Assembly (NCBI GenBank): GCA_007131745.1
Contig: SLPX01000353.1
Location: 1-7,281 of the forward strand
Direction of reading: 5' to 3'
Length of the DNA: 7,281 nt
DNA from: Myxococcales bacterium
GTDB lineage: Bacteria; Myxococcota; Polyangia; HGW-17; SLPX01
The notes beneath the pieces are model-generated. The model had not been told where the DNA came from, did no database searches, and was given only the letters and a program-made list of their open reading frames with translations. Both the position numbers and the translations under genes were made by a program. Below, in pieces: positions 1-6,116 of the stretch (the first letter of the stretch is position 1; every line of letters starts with the position of its first letter).

Positions 1-97
1 GCCGGCGTTTGAAGACCGCTGCCCGAAGGGCTGAAGGGATTCAACCGAGTCGCCGACGATGCTCCCCAAGGGGGAGCTTCAAACGGCGACGTCCGGC
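1..97. repeat. Nested inverted repeats in a gene-free edge region
   Basis: No convincing gene occupies positions 1-152. The stretch is rich in self-complementary words. A 7-bp hairpin GCTCCCC-AAG-GGGGAGC lies at 61-77. It is enclosed by a second 7-bp pairing, GTCGCCG at 49-55 with CGGCGAC at 84-90. A competing longer pairing joins 1-14 to 77-97: CGTTTGAAG (6-14) with CTTCAAACG (77-85), and GCCGG (1-5) with CCGGC (93-97), leaving a 7-base bulge. A small GCCC-GAA-GGGC hairpin sits at 21-31. There is no T-run after the hairpins on either strand, so this is not a classical intrinsic terminator. It lies 3' of the minus-strand gene ending at 153, so a Rho-assisted terminator, an mRNA 3'-end stabiliser, or part of a structured RNA running off the window are all possible. 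The pairing is seen; any function is inference. Confidence 0.4.
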
Positions 98-152
98 GGT
101 TTCGGAGCCTGCGAAAACATGCATGGCCTCGGCCGCACCCCGACCCGCGGTT

Positions 153-2060
153 TTAATCCATTATTTGCTCAGGATAGACCCTCTCGCTTGTATTGCCGAT
201 TCCAAGCTGCCCGTTCCCGTTGTTTCCCCAGCAATATGCCCAATTGTTGGATCTTACCGCGCAAGTATGGGTTCCCCCGGATGAAATCAATACGGTGTTT
301 AAAAGGCCGGTTTCGGTATGAACAGGTACGGGCACGGCACTGGGAACCTTGTTATTCGTTCCGAGTTGTCCGTGTCCGTTTTTGCCCCAACAATAAGGCT
401 TGTCATCGACATCAAAGGCGCAGGTGTGCGCTTCCCCAGCGGAGATGAAAACACCTTGGGACAAAACATCGTGGACAACCCGGGAAGGTTCATCTTGCTC
501 TTGATCCAGACCATCTCCAAGCCGGCCGTCCGCCTTCTCGCCCCAACACCAGAGAGCACCCGAAACATCGGCCGCGCAGGTGTGCTTCTCTCCTGCGGTA
601 ACCATGATTACGTCTTCATCCATCCCGGAATCGGTGGAAACCCTCAGCGGAATATCGCTGTCACCCGAACCGCCTGTTCCGAGCTGGCTCTTGTCATCTC
701 TTCCCCAGCACCACACGGCTCCGGAAACATCAAGCGCGCAGGTGTGTTCTTTGCCCGCGGAAACAGTCGCCGCATCTGCCATGCCTAATGGCACCTCCAC
801 CGGGGTTGGTGTATTTTTATCGTTTTTGTCCCCTGTACCCAGTCTTCCGTTGCCGCCGTCACCCCAACACCACGCTGTTTGGAAAGCATCCACCGCGCAG
901 TTATGCTTGTGTCCCGCCGAAATCATCACAGCACCGCCCATCCCTCCATCCGTGGAAACAAGTAGCGGAACACCGCTGTCGCCCGACCCCCCGGTTCCGA
1001 GTTGCCCCTTGTCGTCTCTTCCCCAACACCACACTTCCCCGTTTGCCAAAACAGCGCAGGAATGCTCACTGCCCGCAGCCACGCCAACCGCGTTTTGCAA
1101 GGGTGAAACAAAAACAGGCCTGGTCGAATCAGAGGTGGTTCCGTCTCCGAGTTGTCTCCGGTTGTTTCTTCCCCAACACCACACGGTTCCGTCCATCCTC
1201 ACGCCGCACGTGTGTTCTTTTCCGGCCGATATATCCAACCAGCCGCAATCTTGTGGGCATGATTGACTGGTCTCGCCTTCGGCCCAATTACAGAAACCGT
1301 CTCCGCATTTATAACAGTCGCTCGTATCAAATGTGCAGTTTTCCGTGCATCTAAGAGTGCCCCCGTCGAACCCCAGGCTTATGCAATTATGTCCGTCGAG
1401 CGATTCACCATCGCATTCCTCCGCTCCTCCCACTACATTGTCGCCGCAAGTGTGGCAACCCGAAAGGTTCAGTGTGCAATCAGCTCTGCATTGAAGTTCG
1501 CCCTGTTCATGCCCTGTTTCGGAAAAACAGGTCTTTCCTCCGAAATCTTCGCCGTCGCACTGTTCCACACCTTCTCTTATTCCGTTTCCGCAAGTTGAAC
1601 ATCCTGAAACATTGAAGGAGCAATCCGAAGTACATCCGAGGGTACCCCTTTCATATCCGAGGGTAACGCATGTAGCTCCCCCTAGATCCGGTCCGTCACA
1701 TTCTTCATCGCCCTCCCGGACTCCGTTTCCACACACCTGTTCCACCTCACCTTCACATCCGGTGGTATCAAAGGTGCATTCCGGGGTGCATCCCAGCACT
1801 CCGCTTTCATAGCCAAGGGATTCACATGTGGCGCCCCCGAGATCGTCTCCATCGCAATATTCCCCCTCTCCTTTTATACCGTCTCCGCAAAACCCGATAT
1901 CCGCATCCGTTCCCGAGTCAACCCCGATTCCGGAAATCCCCCTGGGATCAAAACTGCATGCCGCAAACAGAAAACCGAACGAGCAGAAAAGAAGTACAAA
2001 GCTTTTTCTTGAACATCCGGTCGATCCCGGCTGTCCGGCAATGGGGTTTTTCGGTTGCAT
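153..2060 (-). CDS. Secreted lipoprotein with Cys-rich repeats and a seven-blade RCC1-type domain
   Basis: A 635-residue exported protein of unknown function. A hydrophobic segment (about 20-34) ends in FAAC, placing a probable lipobox cysteine at C35; Phe at -3 is less usual than Leu. Residues 58-249 form four six-cysteine modules (starting C58, C110, C157, C205) of the CGxG...CDG...C type, like the myxobacterial Cys-rich repeats grouped as DUF4215. A shorter four-Cys motif follows (C252-C272, CGDGFCNWAEGE). Residues 275-635 hold seven RCC1-like repeats, each with a HxC motif (HTC, HSC or HNC) and an xCWG motif whose cysteines are exactly ten residues apart, ending in a (Q/R)LGxG-like turn; this is the number expected for one closed beta-propeller. 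The start is ATG 2060, with AAGGAG (2072-2067) six bases upstream and a promoter behind it. RCC1 domains in bacterial secreted proteins usually mediate binding, so an outer-membrane or surface-anchored binding role is inferred. It is transcribed divergently from the protease gene and has no partner gene in the window. Confidence 0.9.
   Translation of the reverse strand: MQPKNPIAGQPGSTGCSRKSFVLLFCSFGFLFAACSFDPRGISGIGVDSGTDADIGFCGDGIKGEGEYCDGDDLGGATCESLGYESGVLGCTPECTFDTTGCEGEVEQVCGNGVREGDEECDGPDLGGATCVTLGYERGTLGCTSDCSFNVSGCSTCGNGIREGVEQCDGEDFGGKTCFSETGHEQGELQCRADCTLNLSGCHTCGDNVVGGAEECDGESLDGHNCISLGFDGGTLRCTENCTFDTSDCYKCGDGFCNWAEGETSQSCPQDCGWLDISAGKEHTCGVRMDGTVWCWGRNNRRQLGDGTTSDSTRPVFVSPLQNAVGVAAGSEHSCAVLANGEVWCWGRDDKGQLGTGGSGDSGVPLLVSTDGGMGGAVMISAGHKHNCAVDAFQTAWCWGDGGNGRLGTGDKNDKNTPTPVEVPLGMADAATVSAGKEHTCALDVSGAVWCWGRDDKSQLGTGGSGDSDIPLRVSTDSGMDEDVIMVTAGEKHTCAADVSGALWCWGEKADGRLGDGLDQEQDEPSRVVHDVLSQGVFISAGEAHTCAFDVDDKPYCWGKNGHGQLGTNNKVPSAVPVPVHTETGLLNTVLISSGGTHTCAVRSNNWAYCWGNNGNGQLGIGNTSERVYPEQIMD
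621..713 (-). repeat. RCC1 blade 4 segment, near-copy of blade 2
   Basis: Residues 450-480 of the lipoprotein (starting WCWGRDDKSQLGTGGSGDS) are almost the same as residues 344-374 (starting WCWGRDDKGQLGTGGSGDS). The DNA also aligns without gaps at roughly four bases in five by eye. The two copies lie 106 residues apart, which is two blades, and the blade between them is more diverged. This suggests the array grew by duplication of a two-blade unit, or that gene conversion occurs between the blades. Confidence 0.7.
939..1031 (-). repeat. RCC1 blade 2 segment, partner of the copy at 621-713
   Basis: This codes for residues 344-374 of the lipoprotein and matches 621-713 in both protein and DNA. 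Shared DNA words include the reverse complement of TCTTCCCCAACACCAC, variants of which recur at most blade boundaries of this gene (near 541, 701, 861, 1018 and 1168). It is an intragenic repeat within the coding frame, not a mobile element. Confidence 0.7.
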
Positions 2061-2100
2061 CTTGTACTCCTTTCCCGCGTCCGCGCCGCGGCCCGCCTTG

Positions 2101-2137
2101 ATTATAGATTATCACACATGAGGGGGTACTCACTCAA
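2101..2137 (-). promoter_or_regulatory. Sigma70-type promoter for the RCC1 lipoprotein gene
   Basis: Read on the minus strand, TTGAGT (2137-2132) and GATAAT (2113-2108) are separated by 18 bases. They match the vegetative -35 and -10 consensus at four and five of six positions. A perfect TATAAT follows at 2106-2101 and could serve as an alternative -10. Transcription would begin roughly 40 bases before ATG 2060, leaving a short GC-rich leader with an AAGGAG ribosome-binding site. The AT-rich patch stands out in a GC-rich neighbourhood. Confidence 0.6.
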
Positions 2138-2175
2138 AAAAATCAGCTCGCAAAGGAAAACTACCCGGAAATCCA

Positions 2176-2204
2176 TTGCCGCCGGTCCATATATATCCTA
2201 TGCT
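2176..2204 (+). promoter_or_regulatory. Sigma70-type promoter for the metalloprotease gene
   Basis: TTGCCG (2176-2181) and TATGCT (2199-2204) are separated by the ideal 17 bases and match four of six consensus positions in each box. Transcription would start near 2211, giving a leader of about 25-30 bases that contains GAGGAG before the start codon. Together with the opposite-facing promoter at 2101-2137, this makes 2061-2237 a divergent promoter region. Confidence 0.5.
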
Positions 2205-2222
2205 TTCCGGTAAAATCAGGAT

Positions 2223-2228
2223 GAGGAG
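2223..2228 (+). promoter_or_regulatory. Ribosome-binding site deciding between TTG 2235 and ATG 2238
   Basis: GAGGAG-like sequence (AGGAG at 2224-2228) lies nine bases before ATG 2238 and six before the in-frame TTG 2235. Both spacings are workable. ATG is chosen because it is the commoner initiator; the two starts differ by one residue only. An out-of-frame ATG-CAT-TGA at 2230 sits one base after the site, too close for efficient initiation. Confidence 0.55.
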
Positions 2229-2237
2229 TATGCATTG

Positions 2238-4313
2238 ATGAGTTTTGAAGCAGTAGATTTTAAGAACAAACATAACACCGTTAACCGAAAGAAAACTTCC
2301 CGAATAACCCCGAAAGCCTTTTTGGCTTTGATTCTTGGAGCGCTCACGGCAGCCGGCTTTTCGATCGTGGCGATTGTTGCATCCGCAACATCAGGAAACA
2401 ATCCAAGACCTGAACCTGAGCATGCAGCCTCAATATCCCTGGACGACAGCCTGCAAATGATCGACAGGGCGCATGAACTGGGAGAATTGTCGGCCGGCCG
2501 CCGTCACATATTGCGGGTCAAAGCCGTGAAAAACCCCGAGCTTTTGCCCGTGGAATTTCGTTACTCCCCGGACCAGGTTTTTACAGCGACCCGGGGTTGT
2601 TACACGCCCGTAATGGTGGAAGCTTTCCAGGCAATGAACACGCTGAAAGATTCCGACCGGTCGGAACTCCAAGAGCTCCTGCTTCCGCCCGATGATTTGG
2701 AATACTATATCCAAGTGGATCACCCGTTTCCGTTCCGGGTTAATTACAGGTATCCTGAAGATGAAACCCTGGCCAAGGTGGCCGCGGAAGCTGTTTTGGT
2801 CTCTTATCAAACACAGGTGAATGAATGGGGATTCTGGAGACCCATTATTGAAACGGAAGCCGAGTATTATCGCTTTTTCCTGGTGGAGCTTTCGGGAGGC
2901 TTGGGCGGTTATTTATCCCCTTACGCTTTTAACCCGGACACGCCTCACACGGATGCTTTTTCGTACATAGTTTTGAACACGAGGGTGGGATATTCCGGCA
3001 TGCTGAGCCTGGTGGCGCACGAATTCAACCACGCGTGCCAGGTGTCCATGGATGCACTGGAACTTGTAGCTTTCATGGAAAACACCGCTTCGTTTGTCGA
3101 AACCCGCATTAACTACATGTCATGGATTGGAAAAATGTACATGATCCATGTTTTTCAACGCAACGCCCACCGGCCGTTGGAATACATGAGGTACGGCGGC
3201 TCGGACGGTTACGAGTACGGAGGCATGTTCTGGGCCTCGTTTTTGACTCACATGTACGGCGATAGTGACATGGCCTGGCTTCGAATGGTGTGGGAGGGCA
3301 CCGTCCAAGAAGTCATGTACAACGACCCTCATTATTTTGACGTGATAGATGAAATGCTGGCCGAAAGAGGCGGTTTTTCGGAAATGGTGAAAAAGTTCGG
3401 CCGCTACCGCTTTTTCGCGGGCAGGGACGATGACGGGCAACACATGGAGGGCACCTACCGCCTTTGGGACAGCGAAGTAGGAAAAATCCGGGAGCTGAAA
3501 ACCGCGGATTTACCCATCCACGAAAAAACCCCGGAGCAAGAGTTTCTTCCGATGCCGAACGGTTGCAACTATATTACTTTGGATGTAGACGATGCATCCG
3601 ACTTTCCGGTACGTTTCCGGTTTGACGGCGAGCAGGACGTTTCCTGGTACGTAACGGTCATGAAGATTGCCCACGGCCTGGATACTACACACCATGATAT
3701 GGAACTGGACGAAGAATCCAGGGGCGACCTCGTAATGGAAAGCAGAGTCATGGACAGAATGGTCATGGTGGTGTGTCACTTGGCGCCCGAAGGATACAAT
3801 CCCAATGACAGTGCCTGGGATCCGGCTCACTACACATTTTCCATTGATCGAGTTCTACCCGCGCCGCACATCGAGAGAGTGGACCCGGCTTACATCGTGC
3901 GCGGAGAACAGTCACAGCTTCTGAATCTTCACGGAAGCGGATTCGCTGACAGCACGGAAATAGCCATCGATTTTTCCGGCGACCTGGTATCCGGTGCAAT
4001 CACACAATTTCTTTCCGAGAGGCACATCGTGATTATCGGAACAGCATCCATTAACGCGGAAAAAGGATACCGGGACTTGATCGTGACCTCTCCGGGCGGA
4101 GAATCAACCGTGGTGGAAAAAGCGATCAAGATAGTAGACGCGGACGAAGTACCCGAAGAGAAAGTGTTTGAAGAAGGCTCCCGAGCGGGAGGATGCAACT
4201 GCGGATACGGAGGTCCTTTTGGACCGGGTTCGGGAAGCATTCCAGGATTTTTCGTTTTTTTGTTATTGTTGTTCGGCTATACAAAACTCCGACACAAGGA
4301 AAACAGCAAATGA
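2238..4313 (+). CDS. Putative secreted zinc metalloprotease with MYXO-CTERM-like membrane tail
   Basis: A 691-residue envelope protein (numbered from ATG 2238). A basic N-terminus and a hydrophobic stretch (about 27-50) form a signal peptide or anchor. The core holds AHEFNHACQ, a HExxH zinc motif (H261, E262, H265), followed 16 residues after the second His by E281 in MENTASFVE, a plausible third zinc ligand in the gluzincin style. This fits peptidases such as the MXAN_6640-type putative metalloproteases of myxobacteria, an assignment made from motif memory. Residues about 440-540 look like a beta-sandwich of the pre-peptidase C-terminal kind, and about 542-632 like an IPT/TIG immunoglobulin-like domain. 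The tail has GGCNCG (C653, C655), a Gly/Pro spacer, a transmembrane stretch (about 668-681) and a basic end (KLRHK), resembling the MYXO-CTERM signal that myxosortase processes. The stop overlaps the next gene by four bases, implying co-translation. Substrate unknown; activity is inferred from the zinc motif. Confidence 0.85.
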   Translation: MSFEAVDFKNKHNTVNRKKTSRITPKAFLALILGALTAAGFSIVAIVASATSGNNPRPEPEHAASISLDDSLQMIDRAHELGELSAGRRHILRVKAVKNPELLPVEFRYSPDQVFTATRGCYTPVMVEAFQAMNTLKDSDRSELQELLLPPDDLEYYIQVDHPFPFRVNYRYPEDETLAKVAAEAVLVSYQTQVNEWGFWRPIIETEAEYYRFFLVELSGGLGGYLSPYAFNPDTPHTDAFSYIVLNTRVGYSGMLSLVAHEFNHACQVSMDALELVAFMENTASFVETRINYMSWIGKMYMIHVFQRNAHRPLEYMRYGGSDGYEYGGMFWASFLTHMYGDSDMAWLRMVWEGTVQEVMYNDPHYFDVIDEMLAERGGFSEMVKKFGRYRFFAGRDDDGQHMEGTYRLWDSEVGKIRELKTADLPIHEKTPEQEFLPMPNGCNYITLDVDDASDFPVRFRFDGEQDVSWYVTVMKIAHGLDTTHHDMELDEESRGDLVMESRVMDRMVMVVCHLAPEGYNPNDSAWDPAHYTFSIDRVLPAPHIERVDPAYIVRGEQSQLLNLHGSGFADSTEIAIDFSGDLVSGAITQFLSERHIVIIGTASINAEKGYRDLIVTSPGGESTVVEKAIKIVDADEVPEEKVFEEGSRAGGCNCGYGGPFGPGSGSIPGFFVFLLLLFGYTKLRHKENSK

Positions 4314-4735
4314 CTGAAACCAGAATCTGCATTAAATGCAAACATGACATGATCCCCCAGATGGTACAAAAAGTTGAAGTCGATATATGTCCCGACTGCG
4401 GAGGTCTCTGGCTGGACAAGGATGAAATCCGCGATCTGAGCCTGAAATCAGAAAGGCAACTCGCGGATCTGCGGAAAATCATCCAGGAATCGGACAAAAA
4501 GGATTTCAAACCCCCGACAACGGTAAGAGAACCTTGTCCCGCGTGTGCGGGAAAACTCTCCGTGGCGGTCCTCGGGCCGATACACATAGAACACTGTCTT
4601 TCCTGCGAGGGTATTTATTTGGACAAAGGGGAAATGGACAAAGCAATCAAAGTGCTGAAGGTGCGCGGCGAAAACATCGCTACCATAGTGGCTCTTGCCG
4701 GTTCGGTCGTAACATGCGGAAGCATCGGCAAATAA
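4310..4735 (+). CDS. Small protein with two TFIIB-type zinc ribbons
   Basis: A 141-residue, probably cytoplasmic protein made of two copies of the zf-TFIIB-type zinc ribbon. The first has C7-x2-C10 and C27-x2-C30 followed by GGLWLDKDEI; the second has C76-x2-C79 and C96-x2-C99 followed by EGIYLDKGEM. The interval between the CxxC pairs is 16 residues in both, so each should bind one zinc ion. A charged linker (about 44-74) separates them, and the last 20 residues are mildly hydrophobic with one further Cys (C136). The start at ATG 4310 forms an ATGA overlap with the protease stop and has AAGGA (4296-4300) nine bases upstream; an in-frame ATG at 4193 lies within the protease gene and is not preferred. 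The family is widespread, usually without known function. Coupling to an exported zinc protease suggests a joint role, but nothing here shows what it is. Confidence 0.88.
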   Translation: MTETRICIKCKHDMIPQMVQKVEVDICPDCGGLWLDKDEIRDLSLKSERQLADLRKIIQESDKKDFKPPTTVREPCPACAGKLSVAVLGPIHIEHCLSCEGIYLDKGEMDKAIKVLKVRGENIATIVALAGSVVTCGSIGK

Positions 4736-4743
4736 ACCGAATG

Positions 4744-4757
4744 AATGATGCATCATT
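4744..4757. promoter_or_regulatory. 14-bp perfect palindrome, candidate operator
   Basis: AATGATGCATCATT reads the same on both strands and lies in the gap before exbB. It resembles iron- or metal-regulator sites in its AT-rich half-sites, but the two halves are separated by GC (two bases), whereas the Fur consensus has a single central base, so it is not a standard Fur box. It lies about 60 bases upstream of the weak -35 candidate, which would suit an activator or upstream operator. It could equally be the 3' end of the zinc-ribbon transcript. Confidence 0.35.
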
Positions 4758-4787
4758 ATGCAGATGTATGCAGATGCATGCAAATGA
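4748..4787. repeat. Four ATGCA words phased at exactly 10 bp
   Basis: ATGCA begins at 4748, 4758, 4768 and 4778, giving four 10-base units: ATGCATCATT, ATGCAGATGT, ATGCAGATGC and ATGCAAATGA. The middle two differ at one base. Ten bases is about one turn of the helix, so the words would lie on the same face of the DNA. The first unit overlaps the palindrome at 4744-4757. The array lies about 115 bases before the exbB start codon. A cooperative regulator-binding site is the most interesting reading; simple tandem-repeat slippage is the alternative. Confidence 0.6.
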
Positions 4788-4818
4788 AGGCTGTTTTTCC
4801 AAGATCCCAAAATTACAC

Positions 4819-4846
4819 TTGCGCTTGAATTTTTCACTCATACACT
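4819..4846 (+). promoter_or_regulatory. Weak promoter candidate for the exbB-exbD-tonB cluster
   Basis: TTGCGC (4819-4824) and TACACT (4841-4846) are 16 bases apart and match three and four of six sigma70 consensus positions. The surrounding sequence is AT-rich relative to the flanking genes. Transcription would begin about 45-50 bases before ATG 4902. The match is modest, so an activator might be needed or the true promoter may lie elsewhere in 4736-4901. Confidence 0.3.
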
Positions 4847-4901
4847 AAGCTGAGTTTTGAATCAAAAATAATAACGAATTTTCAAACCCAAGGGAAAACT
4901 G

Positions 4902-5579
4902 ATGGGCCTTCAAACTTTTTTTGAAAATCTTGCGCTTGTGGGTGTCGAGTGGGTGATCTGGATCTTGGTGCTCGCCTCGACGGTAAGCATTGGCATCATG
5001 GTGGAGCGCGGCCTCTTTTTTCGCAAAAAGAAAAAAGACGATATAGATGAAATGGTCAAGAAACTGAAATTTTTCTTGGACAACGAAGACATCGAAGGTG
5101 CAACCGGGTTTTTGGAAAAAAAGCAGGGTGTGGAAGCAGCGGTGGCCTTGGACGGTTTGAAAGAGATCCACAGGGGCGCGGCATCAGCGGAAGAAGCCAT
5201 GATAAGCGCCAGGATCCGCGAAAAACTTTCGCTCGAAAGGAACCTGGCCTTTTTGGGGACAGTGGGCAACAGCGCTCCTTTCCTGGGCCTCTTCGGCACG
5301 GTAACCGGGATCATCAAGGCTTTCTACGCACTTGCAGTAACGGAAAGCCCCAATATGCAATCAGTGATGTACGGAATTTCGGAAGCGCTTGTCACCACGG
5401 CCCTTGGCTTGATAGTGGCTATTCCCGCGGTGATAGTTTTCAACATATTCCAGCGACAAATCCGGGGAATAATGACGCGCACCGAAACCACGGCACGGAT
5501 GATACTCGCTCACATCAAGGCCGAAAACAGGAATGCCTCCCAAACCGGCAGTGCTGAAAGAGAGGAAAAGTCTTCATGA
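4902..5579 (+). CDS. exbB: ExbB/TolQ/MotA-family proton channel subunit
   Basis: A 225-residue inner-membrane protein forming the pentameric scaffold of the proton-driven motor that energises TonB. Three transmembrane segments are visible: about 14-38, 115-140 and 162-184. A cytoplasmic region (about 41-112) lies between the first two and is rich in charged residues. The family signature APFLGLFGTVTGI (125-137) and the third-helix pattern EALVTTALGLIVAIPA (161-176) are both present, including the polar threonines that line the channel. The length is normal for the family. ATG 4902 is preceded by AAGGG (4890-4894) with seven bases between. The stop overlaps the exbD start as ATGA, so translation is coupled. 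ExbB and TolQ cannot be separated by motif alone; the neighbouring tonB gene and absence of tolA/tolB/pal here favour the Ton assignment. Confidence 0.92.
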   Translation: MGLQTFFENLALVGVEWVIWILVLASTVSIGIMVERGLFFRKKKKDDIDEMVKKLKFFLDNEDIEGATGFLEKKQGVEAAVALDGLKEIHRGAASAEEAMISARIREKLSLERNLAFLGTVGNSAPFLGLFGTVTGIIKAFYALAVTESPNMQSVMYGISEALVTTALGLIVAIPAVIVFNIFQRQIRGIMTRTETTARMILAHIKAENRNASQTGSAEREEKSS

Positions 5580-6034
5580 TCGGATGGGACTCCACAGAAT
5601 GTGACGACGAAACCATAAGGGGCATCAACGTAACCCCCTTGGTGGACACGGCTCTCGTGTTGCTGCTTGTTTTCATGGTGGCGACCCCCATCTTGATGAA
5701 TCAGGCCGTCAGGGTGAAACTGCCCAAGGTAGCGCACAGCAAGCCCGCGATGATCACAACGATTTCACTGACCATGACCAAGGATGGAAAACTCTATCTA
5801 AACGGCGTGGAAACGGATTACCAGAGACTTAGAGATCAGCTACGACAGCAGGTTGCAGAAATCACTCGGACAGAGGGTCCGGACGGTCAAAAAGGAAAAT
5901 TGCAGGCGATCATTGCAGCAGACCGGGAAGTTCCCCATGGAGACGTGATGCACCTCGTCGACGTGGTCAAGGATATGGGCATAGAGGAGTTCGCTTTCAA
6001 TATTGAAAAGGTGGATACGGTTCCACCCCCATGA
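5576..6034 (+). CDS. exbD: ExbD/TolR-family proton channel subunit
   Basis: A 152-residue protein with one transmembrane helix (about 20-42) and a periplasmic domain. The segment INVTPLVDTALVLLLVFMV carries the invariant aspartate D24, matching the proton-carrying Asp25 of E. coli ExbD. The periplasmic part ends with AADREVPHGDVMHLVDVVKDMG (written in two parts: AADREVPHGD at about 114-123, then VMHLVDVVKDMG), typical of the ExbD/TolR fold. Two helices of this protein are expected inside the ExbB pentamer. The gene overlaps exbB by four bases; GAGG at 5562-5565 may act as ribosome-binding site. An 82-base gap (6035-6116) without a clear terminator separates it from tonB, so the three are likely one operon. 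ExbD rather than TolR is chosen from context. Confidence 0.92.
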   Translation: MIGWDSTECDDETIRGINVTPLVDTALVLLLVFMVATPILMNQAVRVKLPKVAHSKPAMITTISLTMTKDGKLYLNGVETDYQRLRDQLRQQVAEITRTEGPDGQKGKLQAIIAADREVPHGDVMHLVDVVKDMGIEEFAFNIEKVDTVPPP

Positions 6035-6116
6035 TTCGGCCCGGGTGGAAAGGTTTGACGAAAAAAATTGTCCCTATCCGTTAAGCCGGATTTGAAAAGA
6101 GCGGGAGTTTTCCTGA

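Noticed and set aside
580..1266. Long open plus-strand frames opposite the RCC1 gene (for example 580-1266 and 788-1354)
   Set aside because: They lie wholly antisense to a gene with clear domains, have Pro/Ser-rich low-complexity translations and lack a ribosome-binding site; they are products of the repeat composition.
2230..2240. Two-codon upstream frame ATG-CAT-TGA ending at the protease start
   Set aside because: It begins one base after the AGGAG site, too close for initiation, so a leader-peptide role is unlikely.
4236..4275. T-rich stretch at the end of the protease gene as a terminator or slippage site
   Set aside because: It encodes the Phe/Leu-rich transmembrane helix, has no preceding hairpin that I can see, and the reading frame is intact.
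4744..4757. Fur box at the palindrome before exbB
   Set aside because: The half-sites are AT-rich and Fur-like, but the spacing (two central bases) and the GC centre do not fit the Fur consensus; it is kept only as an operator of unknown specificity.
4778..4785. ATGCAAAT, the eukaryotic octamer motif
   Set aside because: A chance match within the bacterial 10-bp repeat; it has no meaning in this context.
4741..4848. A 35-codon open frame (MNDASLCRCMQMHANEG...) in the gap before exbB
   Set aside because: There is no Shine-Dalgarno sequence before ATG 4741, and the start of the frame is simply the ATGCA repeat array read as codons.
6074..6092. Possible terminator hairpin (ATCCG/CGGAT) between exbD and tonB
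   Set aside because: Only five base pairs with a six-base loop and no following T-run; it is too weak to call.
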